From: Alistipes sp.
GTDB lineage: Bacteria; Bacteroidota; Bacteroidia; Bacteroidales; Rikenellaceae
Direction: 5' to 3'
NCBI GenBank assembly: GCA_017391665.1
Contig: JAFOXS010000269.1
Coordinates: 1-27,071 of the forward strand
Length of the DNA: 27,071 nt
The position numbers were made by a program, and so were the translations under genes. The notes beneath the pieces are model-generated. The model worked only from the letters and a program-made list of their open reading frames with translations. It was not told the DNA's origin and did not search any database. Every line of letters begins with the position of its first letter. The first letter of the stretch is position 1. Positions 15,993 through 24,448 of this stretch are shown here, one piece after another.

Positions 15993-17468
15993 TTACTCCC
16001 TTACGCAACGTACCTGCATTGCATTTGCTCGGTGCATCTGCTTTGTGGGCTCGTAGCGATTGTTTGTTGCTCGTGTAGTGTTCAGATCAAAGAACATCGA
16101 TGTTGCATCTGCTGCGCCAGCACCTGCAGTCCAATAGTAACCTGTCCAGGGCATGGGGATATTCTCCAGACCATAGTTGTTGATGTTGGTCAGGATACCT
16201 GTTTCAAAACTGCGACGACCTGCACCCGGCATAAAGATCTTGGTGCCGGTAGTGGCATCCACAAGGTGCCAGCCATACATGTTGTTGACATCAGCCGAAG
16301 GTGCTGCATCCTCCTCCTCTGCAATGTCGAATGCAGTGAAGACTGCGCCATCGGGTATGCGCCAGCCACGAGGGCAGGGATCGTTTATTGTCTTTGTTGT
16401 AGCACTCCACAGTGTGTTGTCGTGAGAGTTGTAGAGCCAGTCGTAGTCGTTCTCTTCCGAGCCCTTGACAAATGACATGGGGTGCTCAACCGTATACTCA
16501 TATGTGCCTACGCCTTCGGTCTGGCCATCGACGTATTGAATGCGGATGTTTGATCCGTTGCCAGAGTAAATCATCTGGTCAGCATTTGATGTGAAGCGAT
16601 AATCGACGGGGCGAACGAACGGATCCTTGCGACCCCACTGATAATACAGACCATATGATTTGTATATATCTTTCATCTTTACAGATCCATCGCTGTTGTG
16701 GTATGCACCAAGGTTGCGATCCATGAATACGCCAGCCGATGTGGTGATGGCATTTGTCGTGGGATCAGATCCCGTGAGCCACAGGTGCCAGCTCCAGATG
16801 ATTTTGCCACTCTCGTCGTACGCAGCAACTACGGCATTGCCGTCAGGAATGATAGCGGCACTCTGCTTGTCGTCGTCTTTGCTATGGCCTACGTAGAAGG
16901 TGAACGTATTGCTCTGCTTGTCAAACGAGTAGAAGTTAATCAAATTGGTTTCGCTCTGCCACAGAATATCCACATGGTCAGGATAGATGCGCTCGTCTGA
17001 CTCGCCCTTGTGCGTTACGTCGATGTTGTAACGGGTGTTGGGCTGTGTGATGACATATGAGTTTGAATAAACATCGCTAAGGTCAATCTCCTGATTGAGT
17101 AGTGAGAGGTATGACGAGGCGTGTACCGCCGTGCTGGCCGCAGTGTAGCCAGTCAGCGAGAGAGTACCATTTTCAACAACTTTATTGCTATCGGAAGTGT
17201 ACTCCGACGGAGCTTTGATAGTGATGGTCCATGCCTTGAGGTCAACATCCTTAACCTCCCATCCCTTCGGAGTTGAACTAACCACTACGCTGGTGATGTT
17301 GCGAGCCTTGAAGGGTATGACGATGGTCTGGCCAAACTCGGTGACGATCTGGCCGGGGAGCTCAAACTCAAAGTCGTACACCTCGTTTGTTGTGCATGAT
17401 GAAAACGCTGAGGTGCAGAGCACTACGCCAATTATAAATGATAATATGCCTCGAAAAAGAGTCTTCAT
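15993..17468 (-). CDS. FISUMP-domain lipoprotein, fimbrillin-locus type
   Basis: This is a 491-residue secreted lipoprotein. The signal peptide ends in a lipobox, AFSSC, with Cys25 as lipid anchor. The N-terminal part (about 26-160) is beta-rich and resembles BACON or fimbrillin-associated regions. The C-terminal part carries hallmarks of the FISUMP (Fibrobacter major paralogous) domain: GKIIWSWHLWLTG (221-233), FMDRNLGAYHN (248-258), GLYYQWGRKDPF (273-284), DPCPRGWRIPDG (363-374) and the closing ANAMQVRCVRE. Such domains occur on cell-surface proteins in Bacteroidetes, often at tips or as accessory subunits of fimbriae. It is a single-gene unit, convergent with the DUF3575/DUF3868 pair. The binding partner is unknown. 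Confidence 0.82.
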   Translation of the reverse strand: MKTLFRGILSFIIGVVLCTSAFSSCTTNEVYDFEFELPGQIVTEFGQTIVIPFKARNITSVVVSSTPKGWEVKDVDLKAWTITIKAPSEYTSDSNKVVENGTLSLTGYTAASTAVHASSYLSLLNQEIDLSDVYSNSYVITQPNTRYNIDVTHKGESDERIYPDHVDILWQSETNLINFYSFDKQSNTFTFYVGHSKDDDKQSAAIIPDGNAVVAAYDESGKIIWSWHLWLTGSDPTTNAITTSAGVFMDRNLGAYHNSDGSVKMKDIYKSYGLYYQWGRKDPFVRPVDYRFTSNADQMIYSGNGSNIRIQYVDGQTEGVGTYEYTVEHPMSFVKGSEENDYDWLYNSHDNTLWSATTKTINDPCPRGWRIPDGAVFTAFDIAEEEDAAPSADVNNMYGWHLVDATTGTKIFMPGAGRRSFETGILTNINNYGLENIPMPWTGYYWTAGAGAADATSMFFDLNTTRATNNRYEPTKQMHRANAMQVRCVRE

Positions 17469-17505
17469 ATATTGATGTTTTCTAAAAGACGGTTAAAAAT
17501 ATCTG

Positions 17506-17513
17506 CAAATATA
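17506..17513 (-). promoter_or_regulatory. Predicted -7 box for the FISUMP lipoprotein gene
   Basis: The minus strand reads TATATTTG, an exact TAnnTTTG match, about 38 bases before the ATG at 17466-17468. A TTG lies about 21 bases further upstream and could serve as a weak -33 element. Confidence 0.55.
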
Positions 17514-17645
17514 CCAAAAACCTGCGATATAGAGCAACGATTATTCAATTATTTCACGCGCGCGCATTAAATCGCACTATCTTGTAAACGCTTTCGCCTC
17601 TTTTTTTATTGCGCTTTGTTGATGAAAAGTCGCCCTTAAACAAAA

Positions 17646-17678
17646 AAAACCTATCGCACCGCTCGGTGGATAGGTTTT
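17646..17678 (-). terminator. Terminator of the floA operon
   Basis: AAAACCTATC (17646-17655) pairs with GATAGGTTTT (17669-17678), and inside it CACC (17657-17660) pairs with GGTG (17665-17668) around a four-base loop, with one bulged G. It is followed on the minus strand by further T residues and lies 20 bases after the floA stop. Confidence 0.88.
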
Positions 17679-17698
17679 TATCGGGTGTCGAAAAACGA

Positions 17699-18673
17699 CT
17701 ACTTCTTCTCAATCTTTGAGATGGTGTCGCGCATCTGCGTGTCGGCCATAATGTTCTTCATCTTGTAGTAGTCCATAATACCCAGATTACCGTTGCGGAA
17801 CGCCTCGGCCATAGCCAGCGGCACCTCGGCCTCAGCAAGGATAACCTTTGCGCGCGCCTCCTGAGCCTTAGCCAGGTTCTCCTGCTCCAGCGCAACAGCC
17901 ATAGCACGACGCTCCTCGGCCTTGGCCTGTGCAATGTTCTTGTCGGCATCGGCCTGATCCATCTGCAGCTGTGCGCCGATGTTCTTACCTACGTCAATAT
18001 CAGCAATATCAATCGAAAGAATCTCAAATGCAGTACCTGCATCCAAGCCCTTCTCCAACACTACGCGTGAGATAGAATCAGGGTTCTCCAGCACCACCTT
18101 GTGTGACACAGCCGAACCGATTGACGACACGATACCCTCGCCGACACGAGCCAGCACAGTCTCCTCGCCGGCACCGCCCACCAGCTGTTTGATGTTGGCA
18201 CGAACAGTTACACGAGCCTTGGCGATAAGCTGGATACCATCCTTGGCAACGGCAGCTACGGGAGGAGTGTTGATAACTTTCGGATTTACAGACATCTGCA
18301 CAGCCTCAAACACGTCACGGCCAGCCAGGTCGATAGCTGTAGCCATCTGGAAGTTGAGATTGATATTTGCCTTCTGTGCCGACACCAAAGCATGCACAAC
18401 GTTGGTTACGTTACCACCAGCCAGATAGTGAGCCTCCAACTCGTTGGGGTCGAGCTGCAAACCTGCCTTCGTACCCTCGATCATTGACGATACGATAACT
18501 GCGGGCGGCACTCTGCGCCAACGCATAAGGAAAAGCTGCAGAAGGTTGATCTTTACGCCCGAAACCAGAGCCGAGAACCACAGGCCTACGGGAATAAAGT
18601 AGAATATAATCCAAATAGCAATGAAGGACAACAGACCCACGATGGCCGCAAATCCAATCTGAAATTCATCCAT
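17699..18673 (-). CDS. floA: Flotillin-like membrane scaffold protein FloA
   Basis: FloA forms membrane microdomains and affects fluidity and protein assembly at the inner membrane. The 324-residue protein has the usual length. A hydrophobic hairpin (about 9-40) anchors it, followed by a PHB/SPFH-type domain (about 45-225, with [19 protein letters not shown] and [16 protein letters not shown]), then an Ala/Glu-rich coiled-coil tail (about 235-295, [17 protein letters not shown]) typical of flotillins, ending in DTISKIEKK. It is the last gene of a five-gene minus-strand operon behind nfeD, its regular partner, and is followed by a strong terminator. The 67-base gap to nfeD contains a small hairpin. 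Confidence 0.96.
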   Translation of the reverse strand: MDEFQIGFAAIVGLLSFIAIWIIFYFIPVGLWFSALVSGVKINLLQLFLMRWRRVPPAVIVSSMIEGTKAGLQLDPNELEAHYLAGGNVTNVVHALVSAQKANINLNFQMATAIDLAGRDVFEAVQMSVNPKVINTPPVAAVAKDGIQLIAKARVTVRANIKQLVGGAGEETVLARVGEGIVSSIGSAVSHKVVLENPDSISRVVLEKGLDAGTAFEILSIDIADIDVGKNIGAQLQMDQADADKNIAQAKAEERRAMAVALEQENLAKAQEARAKVILAEAEVPLAMAEAFRNGNLGIMDYYKMKNIMADTQMRDTISKIEKK

Positions 18674-18724
18674 AGTGATATAGTTTTAAGGTTTTATTCT
18701 ATTTTGGTAATTAAGTAAATATGC

Positions 18725-18740
18725 GATTCGGTGACGAATC
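18725..18740 (-). promoter_or_regulatory. Intergenic hairpin between nfeD and floA
   Basis: GATTCG (18725-18730) and CGAATC (18735-18740) form a perfect 6-bp stem with a four-base loop immediately after the nfeD stop codon. It is not followed by a T run. It might protect the nfeD 3' end or adjust the ratio of nfeD to floA messages. Confidence 0.35.
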
Positions 18741-19199
18741 CTAAATGCCTTTTACGATGATGGTGAAGTTCTCAAAACCTATGACTGTCACCTCCGTACG
18801 CTGGTCGATGTATGCCTCGGCCGATTTAGCCTCATACTCCTTGCCACCAATCAGCACCTTACCCATAGGCGAAAGGCGCGAAATGGTTACGCCACAGTCG
18901 CCGATTTTCACCTCCTCGGCAGGAGTCTGCATGCTCTGTCCCTCAACCTTATTTTTCAGGGCAAAGCGCTGCCACGTCTTGGCGCGAAGCGAGATGATTG
19001 TTGCAATAAGCGATAGCAGGAGAATGATACCAAGCGTGATAAATCCACCCACCATGCCAATGCGCACAAAGGCGAAATATGTTGCTGCTGCATAACTTGC
19101 CAGCGAAAGGATTACACCCAGTGCTGCACCGGGAAGGAACACCAGCTCGGCAACAAGGAAAAACAATCCCAACAAAACAAGGGAAATAACCATGCCCAT
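18741..19199 (-). CDS. NfeD-family membrane protein
   Basis: This 152-residue protein has three hydrophobic segments (about 4-24, 26-46 and 50-71) and a C-terminal OB-fold domain (about 98-150, with KIGDCGVTISRLSPMGKVLIGG and the closing VTVIGFENFTIIVKGI). This is the short NfeD form lacking the ClpP-like protease domain. NfeD proteins accompany flotillins in many bacteria and are thought to modulate their oligomers through the OB fold. It lies 18 bases after the SPOR-like gene and 67 bases before floA. The family and pairing are secure; the biochemical role is not settled even in well-studied species. Confidence 0.93.
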   Translation of the reverse strand: MGMVISLVLLGLFFLVAELVFLPGAALGVILSLASYAAATYFAFVRIGMVGGFITLGIILLLSLIATIISLRAKTWQRFALKNKVEGQSMQTPAEEVKIGDCGVTISRLSPMGKVLIGGKEYEAKSAEAYIDQRTEVTVIGFENFTIIVKGI

Positions 19200-19217
19200 A
19201 TTATTTCGTTTTAATTA

Positions 19218-20756
19218 TTACTCTTCTTCTTCGGCCTCGGGACGAATCTCTTCTACGTTAACGTTCAGTGAGTTGTCCGACTTTGTGATTGCCTGGGCTA
19301 CACGCTCGGCCATGGCTCGGCTGGCAAACATGCCCACAGCAAAACTATCCTCCGCCAGACGCGAGAGCTGGCAATCGATGGCCATTGTCTCAATTATCGA
19401 ACGAACATCATCGCTCAATGCGCCGCCGCTGATCATCAGTCGGAACGATACACCTTCACCAACCTCCGAGAGGTTGGTCTTAAAGCCGTCGCACCACTCT
19501 ACAATCTGCGGATTGCGGAATCCCTTCTTCTTCATGATCTCGACAGCCTTCTCGGCCTCGGCACGTGAACGGAATCCACCTCCATAGTAGCTGAATCGGC
19601 CATCTTCCAAAGTCTCAACACACAGGGGCGAAGCGTTGCGGAAGATCGATACCTGCTGCTTGTACTTATATGTTCCGAGCAGGATGCGGTATATTGTACC
19701 ATATTCATAAACTACACACTCGGGTATAGGGTTGGCAGTAGTGTAGGGGCTGCGCTGCGTAAATTCGATGGCTGCATAGTCAACAAACGAACGACGCTCA
19801 ATGTCGAGTGCGGGTATGCGATAGTCGATCTGGCGCACGGCACGCGATGCGTTTGACAGCGAGTCGATGGATGAGCGCAGATTGAGCAGCTTTGCCACAT
19901 AGGTCTCGTAGTTCAACACGATGTGCTTCTGCAGACGGTAGTCGGCCAGAGTCTCCGATGCGCAGTGGTCAATCGACGAGAGTTTCTCCTCACGAGCCTC
20001 TATCATCAGGGTTTCGCTTAGGTCGAGTATGTCGTCGCGCTCCTCTTTTTCGAAGAAGTAGGAGTAGACATAGCTCTTCTGGTCGTAAATCTCGGTCCAC
20101 ATCTCAGCCAGCTGACGCTCCAGGTCGGCGTTTTCGTCCATTACTTTCGCCATCTGACCATATATCTCCTCGGCTTCAGCCTCGGTACGAGCCAGGACAT
20201 ACTTGTCGTGCATCTGCTTTATTTTTTCGTGGTTGCTGACGTATGTCTGTGCGTGCTTGTAGGCCGTAGCCTCTTTAGCATTGGCTGCCATGAGAGCCGT
20301 GTAGTCATCGGGATCGATACTCTTGCGGAAATAGGCATTGGTAAATATTGAGCCTGATGTCTTCTCCGTAGCTCCGCCTATATTGCCCATTGACGCAAGC
20401 AGGTGCTCCTGCTCAATGGCGTTGATGCGATCCACAAGTTTGATCATCTGCGAACGCATGGCATAGACGGCATTCTCCGTGTCAGAGAGTATTACCGATA
20501 GCGAATCAGTACGCATCTGCGCAAGCGAATCGCGCTCCTCGGCATTTCGGCTCATCGCTGATCTTATGTCGCGTATGGCACTCATCAGCGAGTCGCTCTT
20601 CTGACGCATACGTGCATCGCTACGCAACAGGTCGAGGTACTCCGTATTGTGTTCAAGTTCAGGTATTCGCACCGTCACATCCTGCTGTGCCCATGCTGTT
20701 GAGAGGCTCAAGGCAGAAAGTAGGGCGGTCACGATAAGTTTATGTCGTAAAATCAT
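19218..20756 (-). CDS. Secreted coiled-coil protein with two SPOR-like repeats
   Basis: I do not recognise a named gene. The 512-residue protein has a signal peptide (1-23, AWA then Gln), a long helical, Glu/Arg-rich middle (about 45-350) that is probably coiled coil, two SPOR-like repeats at the C-terminus (about 354-423, starting YRILLGTYKYKQQ, and about 437-504, starting SFRLMISGGALSDD), and an acidic tail. SPOR domains bind denuded peptidoglycan glycans at division sites, so a periplasmic wall-associated role is plausible. The start at ATG 20754-20756 overlaps the trkH stop as ATGA, indicating translational coupling; a TTG three codons upstream is less likely. NfeD and floA follow on the same transcript. 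Confidence 0.75.
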   Translation of the reverse strand: MILRHKLIVTALLSALSLSTAWAQQDVTVRIPELEHNTEYLDLLRSDARMRQKSDSLMSAIRDIRSAMSRNAEERDSLAQMRTDSLSVILSDTENAVYAMRSQMIKLVDRINAIEQEHLLASMGNIGGATEKTSGSIFTNAYFRKSIDPDDYTALMAANAKEATAYKHAQTYVSNHEKIKQMHDKYVLARTEAEAEEIYGQMAKVMDENADLERQLAEMWTEIYDQKSYVYSYFFEKEERDDILDLSETLMIEAREEKLSSIDHCASETLADYRLQKHIVLNYETYVAKLLNLRSSIDSLSNASRAVRQIDYRIPALDIERRSFVDYAAIEFTQRSPYTTANPIPECVVYEYGTIYRILLGTYKYKQQVSIFRNASPLCVETLEDGRFSYYGGGFRSRAEAEKAVEIMKKKGFRNPQIVEWCDGFKTNLSEVGEGVSFRLMISGGALSDDVRSIIETMAIDCQLSRLAEDSFAVGMFASRAMAERVAQAITKSDNSLNVNVEEIRPEAEEEE

Positions 20757-22201
20757 CTCCACCAACGAATAAAGAAAAGTTGTATCAATCCAAATATCTC
20801 AAGACGGCCGAAAAGCATCAGCGCCGTCAGGTTAAATTTCATCACCGCGGGCATGAACGAATAGTTATCCATCGTACCCACCTCACCAAAGCCGGGACCT
20901 ACGTTGCTCACACAGGCAATCGACGACGAGAAACCCGTCATAATGTCGGCGCCGAGCATAGTGTTGATAAAAGCACCAGCCAGAATAAGCAGCATATATG
21001 CAACGATATAGACCATCACACCGTTCAACATCTCCTTGTCCTGCGGGATGCCGTCCACCTTGGTGCGGATGATGGCATTGGGGTGCTGTTGTGAACGCAG
21101 ACGGTTGCGCAACATCTTGATTGCCAGCCAAAGACGATCCATCTTAAGACCTCCAGATGTAGAGCCTGCACAGGCACATACGATCGAGCAGAAGATCAGG
21201 ATCAGAATGGCAAATGAAGTCCATGTATTGCAGTCGGCGGTGGCAAATCCCGTTGTAGTAATAAGCGAAACGGTGTGGAACAGTGCGCTGCGCAGTGAGC
21301 TCCACAGCGACGGATATACATCTGCAGCCCATATGCTGATGCCGATCAGAAGCGACGATACGGCAATCACCGAGAAGTAGGTGCGAGTGATTTCGGAGCG
21401 GAAAATATTGTTTTTCTTGCGTGTTAGCGTAGCGAAGATCAGACCGAAATGGATACCTGCAATAGCCATTATGACAACGAGAACCATCTCAATGAGAGGA
21501 GAGTTAAACCATCCGATGCTGAGGTTTTTGGTGCTGAAACCGCACGTTCCGCAGGCCGACATGGCGTGGCACAGTGAGTCGAACCAGTTCATGCCGCACA
21601 TCTTCAGAATGAGAGTCGACACAATGGTAAGGCCGATATACACCGAGAGGATAATGCGTACAACGGTAGGGGTGCGGTAGAGGTTGAAATTATCCTTTGC
21701 CAGCGACGAGAGCTCGAAGTGCGAAAGCATCATCTTGCTCTTGCCGATCGATGGCAGAATCACAAGGGCGAACATCACGACTCCGATACCTCCGATCCAA
21801 CTCGTTGACATACGCCAGAATAGCAGGCCGCGAGGTAGTGCTTCGATGTCGTTGAGAATTGAGGCTCCCGTGGTGGTAAAGCCCGATACACTCTCGAACC
21901 ATGCGTTGATGGGGGTGAACTCGCCGCCCCACATTAGGTAGGGGAACATACCCACGATACTGGCCACAACCCATGCACCGACGACGATACAGTAGGCCTC
22001 TTTCTGCGATATGCGATCCGTGCGTGGTACGAAAATCAGCGGGAAGCAACCCATCAGCAGGGTAAGCAGCGAGGACATAACCAGAGGTGTATATGCCGAA
22101 TCGACACCGCTCAGGTACGATATACCGGCCGACGCCAGCATAAATGCCGCCAGAACCAGCAGCACCATGCCTATATACCTTATGACCACACTATATCGCA
22201 T
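20753..22201 (-). CDS. trkH: Potassium uptake protein, TrkH family
   Basis: TrkH is the ion-conducting subunit of Trk/Ktr potassium uptake in the inner membrane. The 482-residue protein shows the four pore loops of the family, each with its central glycine: TTTGAS (109-114), SACGTCGFST (215-224), TTTGFAT (315-321) and SNVGPGFG (432-439), plus the AGSTSGGLK segment (345-353) thought to gate the pore. Its regulatory partner TrkA, an NAD-binding KTN protein, is not in the window. Instead a membrane sensor-like protein precedes it after 15 bases and a SPOR-like coiled-coil protein follows with an ATGA overlap. Conduction is secure by family; how it is gated here is open. Confidence 0.95.
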   Translation of the reverse strand: MRYSVVIRYIGMVLLVLAAFMLASAGISYLSGVDSAYTPLVMSSLLTLLMGCFPLIFVPRTDRISQKEAYCIVVGAWVVASIVGMFPYLMWGGEFTPINAWFESVSGFTTTGASILNDIEALPRGLLFWRMSTSWIGGIGVVMFALVILPSIGKSKMMLSHFELSSLAKDNFNLYRTPTVVRIILSVYIGLTIVSTLILKMCGMNWFDSLCHAMSACGTCGFSTKNLSIGWFNSPLIEMVLVVIMAIAGIHFGLIFATLTRKKNNIFRSEITRTYFSVIAVSSLLIGISIWAADVYPSLWSSLRSALFHTVSLITTTGFATADCNTWTSFAILILIFCSIVCACAGSTSGGLKMDRLWLAIKMLRNRLRSQQHPNAIIRTKVDGIPQDKEMLNGVMVYIVAYMLLILAGAFINTMLGADIMTGFSSSIACVSNVGPGFGEVGTMDNYSFMPAVMKFNLTALMLFGRLEIFGLIQLFFIRWWR

Positions 22202-22216
22202 CTCTTGACAGCGGGA

Positions 22217-23020
22217 TTATTTGGGAGAAATCTTTGTGTTTGTTGTGACCGATTCTATCTTGTCGCGCAACTCGGCCAACTCGTCGCGGCACTCTGCCTT
22301 GATACTGAATGGCAGTCGGTAGCGCATCCAGTCGCCAAGATTCTTGTTCATCTCCACAATGGGGTTGAGGGCGTAGATGCGGATGAAGTAGTAGAACATC
22401 AGCAGGATGACAATCATCACTACCAACGAGATAAACACCGGAGTTACTGCTCGATAGGCGTTACGACTGAGGCGCTCGGCTCGCGGTGAGAGAGAGCTTT
22501 GCGCATATGTCAGCACCTGCAGAATCTGACCACTTGCCACGTTGTAAGCAGGAAGATACTCCGTATTGTACCACTCGCTGCCGTTGAATGCGGGCGCGAG
22601 TGCGAAAAACTCTTCGGCCATATAGCTTTGCTCCACACGATGACTTGAGCGCAACTCCTCAACGAGTGAGGCCAGTCGCTGTGCATACATATCGAGTGAA
22701 TCGAAGAATGGTGCCGCTGCAGATGATGTCTCCTGACGTGCGTCGGCTATCTTGGCGATGAATGCCTCGCTGCGCACACGGCACGAGTCGGCATAGGTCG
22801 TATCGCGCAGTACGGCGTAGTGTATAACGGCGCGATCGTTGGCGCGTATGGCATCCAGCATATTCTCCGACAGAGTGATACTCTTTCGGTTGCTGCTCAA
22901 GATGGAGTCTATATCCTGGCTCATGTGGTTAAGCTCAAAAAGCGAAACCAAACCCGAGAAAAACAGAAGCACGACAATGCTCAGAAAACCTATGGTTACT
23001 CTTTTGCGAATACCGGTCAT
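22217..23020 (-). CDS. 4HB/HAMP sensor-like membrane protein without output domain
   Basis: This 267-residue protein has the front half of a chemoreceptor or histidine kinase: a transmembrane helix (about 9-29), a helical periplasmic domain (about 30-190) of the four-helix-bundle MCP type, a second transmembrane helix (about 192-214), and a HAMP-like segment (about 214-262, with YALNPIVEMNKNLGDW and ELAELRDKIES). It then stops, with no kinase, methyl-accepting, cyclase or DNA-binding domain, and only 15 bases remain before trkH, so no output domain has been lost to a frameshift nearby. It is first in the operon behind its own promoter. It could pass a signal to TrkH or to a separate kinase. 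This is inference. Confidence 0.78.
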   Translation of the reverse strand: MTGIRKRVTIGFLSIVVLLFFSGLVSLFELNHMSQDIDSILSSNRKSITLSENMLDAIRANDRAVIHYAVLRDTTYADSCRVRSEAFIAKIADARQETSSAAAPFFDSLDMYAQRLASLVEELRSSHRVEQSYMAEEFFALAPAFNGSEWYNTEYLPAYNVASGQILQVLTYAQSSLSPRAERLSRNAYRAVTPVFISLVVMIVILLMFYYFIRIYALNPIVEMNKNLGDWMRYRLPFSIKAECRDELAELRDKIESVTTNTKISPK

Positions 23021-23045
23021 AACAAAATAGTTAATGCTAATTATG

Positions 23046-23053
23046 CAAATATA
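23046..23053 (-). promoter_or_regulatory. Predicted -7 box for the sensor-trkH-SPOR-nfeD-floA operon
   Basis: The minus strand reads TATATTTG, an exact TAnnTTTG match, about 26 bases before the first ATG of the operon. A small hairpin, TTTTCC-TAC-GGAAAA (23079-23093), lies between it and the mtaB stop and may help separate the two units, although it lacks a U run. Confidence 0.55.
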
Positions 23054-23099
23054 GCAATATTTTTTTATCAGAGCGATTTTTTCCTACGGAAAACATGTT

Positions 23100-24395
23100 T
23101 TACTCCAAAATCTCGGCCATCACGTCGTGATCATCGCCAATGGCGGTGAGTTTTACACGGCATATGCGGTTGATCACATCGCGGCGGTAGGGCGCCTTGA
23201 CGCGGATGTAGTTGCCCGTGTATCCATACATCATGCCGCCTCGCATAGTGCTCTCGAACAATACCTCAGCTTCACTGCCGACAGCCTTTGAGCAGAAGTC
23301 GTAATGCAACTCGTCGCACAACTCCTCCAGACGAGCAACACGTTGTGTTGAGATGTACGATGGCACCTTGTCGGGCATATCGACAGCCGGCGTACCGGGA
23401 CGCTCCGAGAAGGGAAAGATATGCAGGAATGCCGGACGAAGGCGTGAAAGCAGATCATACGTCTCTTGAAAATATTGCTCCGTTTCACCAGGGAAGCCCG
23501 TGATTACATCGATGCCAATAAAAGCGTCGGGCATAAGCGAACGGATCTTTTCGATGCGGTCGGCAAAGCGTGATGATGTGTAGCGGCGACGCATCAGTCC
23601 GAGGATGTGATCCGAGCCGCTCTGGAGCGGAATATGGAAGTGATGCTGGAATTTAGGTGACGCGGCGCAAAACTCTATTATTTCGTCAGTTATGAGGTTG
23701 GGCTCTATTGACGAAATACGATAGCGCTCGATGCCCTCCACCTGGTTCAACGCACGCAGCAGGTCGATGAATTTCTCTCCCGTTGTGCGACCGAAATCGC
23801 CTGTGTTGATACCCGTAATTACTATCTCTTTCAGTCCTGTTGCAGCCACCTTTTGGGCCTCGGCTACGATGTCGGCAATAGGGATGTTGCGGCTTGAACC
23901 GCGGGCATAGTGGATTGTGCAGTAGGCGCACTTATAGTCGCAACCATCCTGAACCTTTAGGAATGAGCGTGAACGGTCGCCCGAGGAGAAGGCTGAAAAG
24001 AAGCGTGTAATCTCCTCGCAGTCGCAGCTATAGACTTCAGCCTGACCACGCTGGCCAAGTTCAACAACTCGTTTATATAAATCTCCTTTATCGTTGTTGC
24101 CCAATACTATATCTACACCGTCGATTGCGGCTATCTCATATGGCTTGAGCTGTGCGTAGCATCCCGTTACGGCGATTATAGCCTGCGGGTTGCGACGATG
24201 CAGCTTGCGTATTATGTTACGACATTTCTTGTCGGCATGCTCCGTTACGGAGCAGCTGTTGATGACACATATATCGGCCTGGTCGTTTACTCCCACGCGC
24301 TCGAATCCGCCCTCCTCGAATTGGCGGGCGATGGTGGAACTCTCCGAGAAATTGAGCTTACAACCCAGTGTGTGAAAACTAACTCGACGCTTCAT
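23100..24395 (-). CDS. mtaB: tRNA t6A37 methylthiotransferase
   Basis: MtaB adds a methylthio group to t6A at position 37 of ANN-decoding tRNAs, giving ms2t6A. It is a radical SAM enzyme with two [4Fe-4S] clusters. The 431-residue protein has the N-terminal UPF0004 cysteines Cys12 (TLGCKLN), Cys48 (NSCSV) and Cys79 (TGCYAQ), the radical SAM triad Cys152, Cys156 and Cys159 (CDYKCAYC), and a C-terminal TRAM-like domain from about 370. The opening MKRRVSFHTLGCKLNFSES separates it from MiaB and RimO, and fits the MtaB (YqeV) branch. It is a single-gene unit divergent from the metal permease gene, with a weak promoter match upstream. Confidence 0.95.
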   Translation of the reverse strand: MKRRVSFHTLGCKLNFSESSTIARQFEEGGFERVGVNDQADICVINSCSVTEHADKKCRNIIRKLHRRNPQAIIAVTGCYAQLKPYEIAAIDGVDIVLGNNDKGDLYKRVVELGQRGQAEVYSCDCEEITRFFSAFSSGDRSRSFLKVQDGCDYKCAYCTIHYARGSSRNIPIADIVAEAQKVAATGLKEIVITGINTGDFGRTTGEKFIDLLRALNQVEGIERYRISSIEPNLITDEIIEFCAASPKFQHHFHIPLQSGSDHILGLMRRRYTSSRFADRIEKIRSLMPDAFIGIDVITGFPGETEQYFQETYDLLSRLRPAFLHIFPFSERPGTPAVDMPDKVPSYISTQRVARLEELCDELHYDFCSKAVGSEAEVLFESTMRGGMMYGYTGNYIRVKAPYRRDVINRICRVKLTAIGDDHDVMAEILE

Positions 24396-24425
24396 AAATC
24401 GTAAAAAATGATCTTTTTTGTAGTG

Positions 24426-24433
24426 CGAAGTTA
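24426..24433 (-). promoter_or_regulatory. Possible -7 box for mtaB
   Basis: The minus strand reads TAACTTCG, one mismatch from TAnnTTTG, about 31 bases before the mtaB ATG. It is a weak match but the only candidate in the intergenic gap. Confidence 0.35.
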
Positions 24434-24448
24434 CGAAAACTTGTCGGA

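Noticed and set aside
17555..17567. Alternating CACGCGCGCGCAT tract, possible Z-DNA or regulatory site
   Set aside because: It is short, has no partner repeat, and lies upstream of only one gene. Nothing supports a function.
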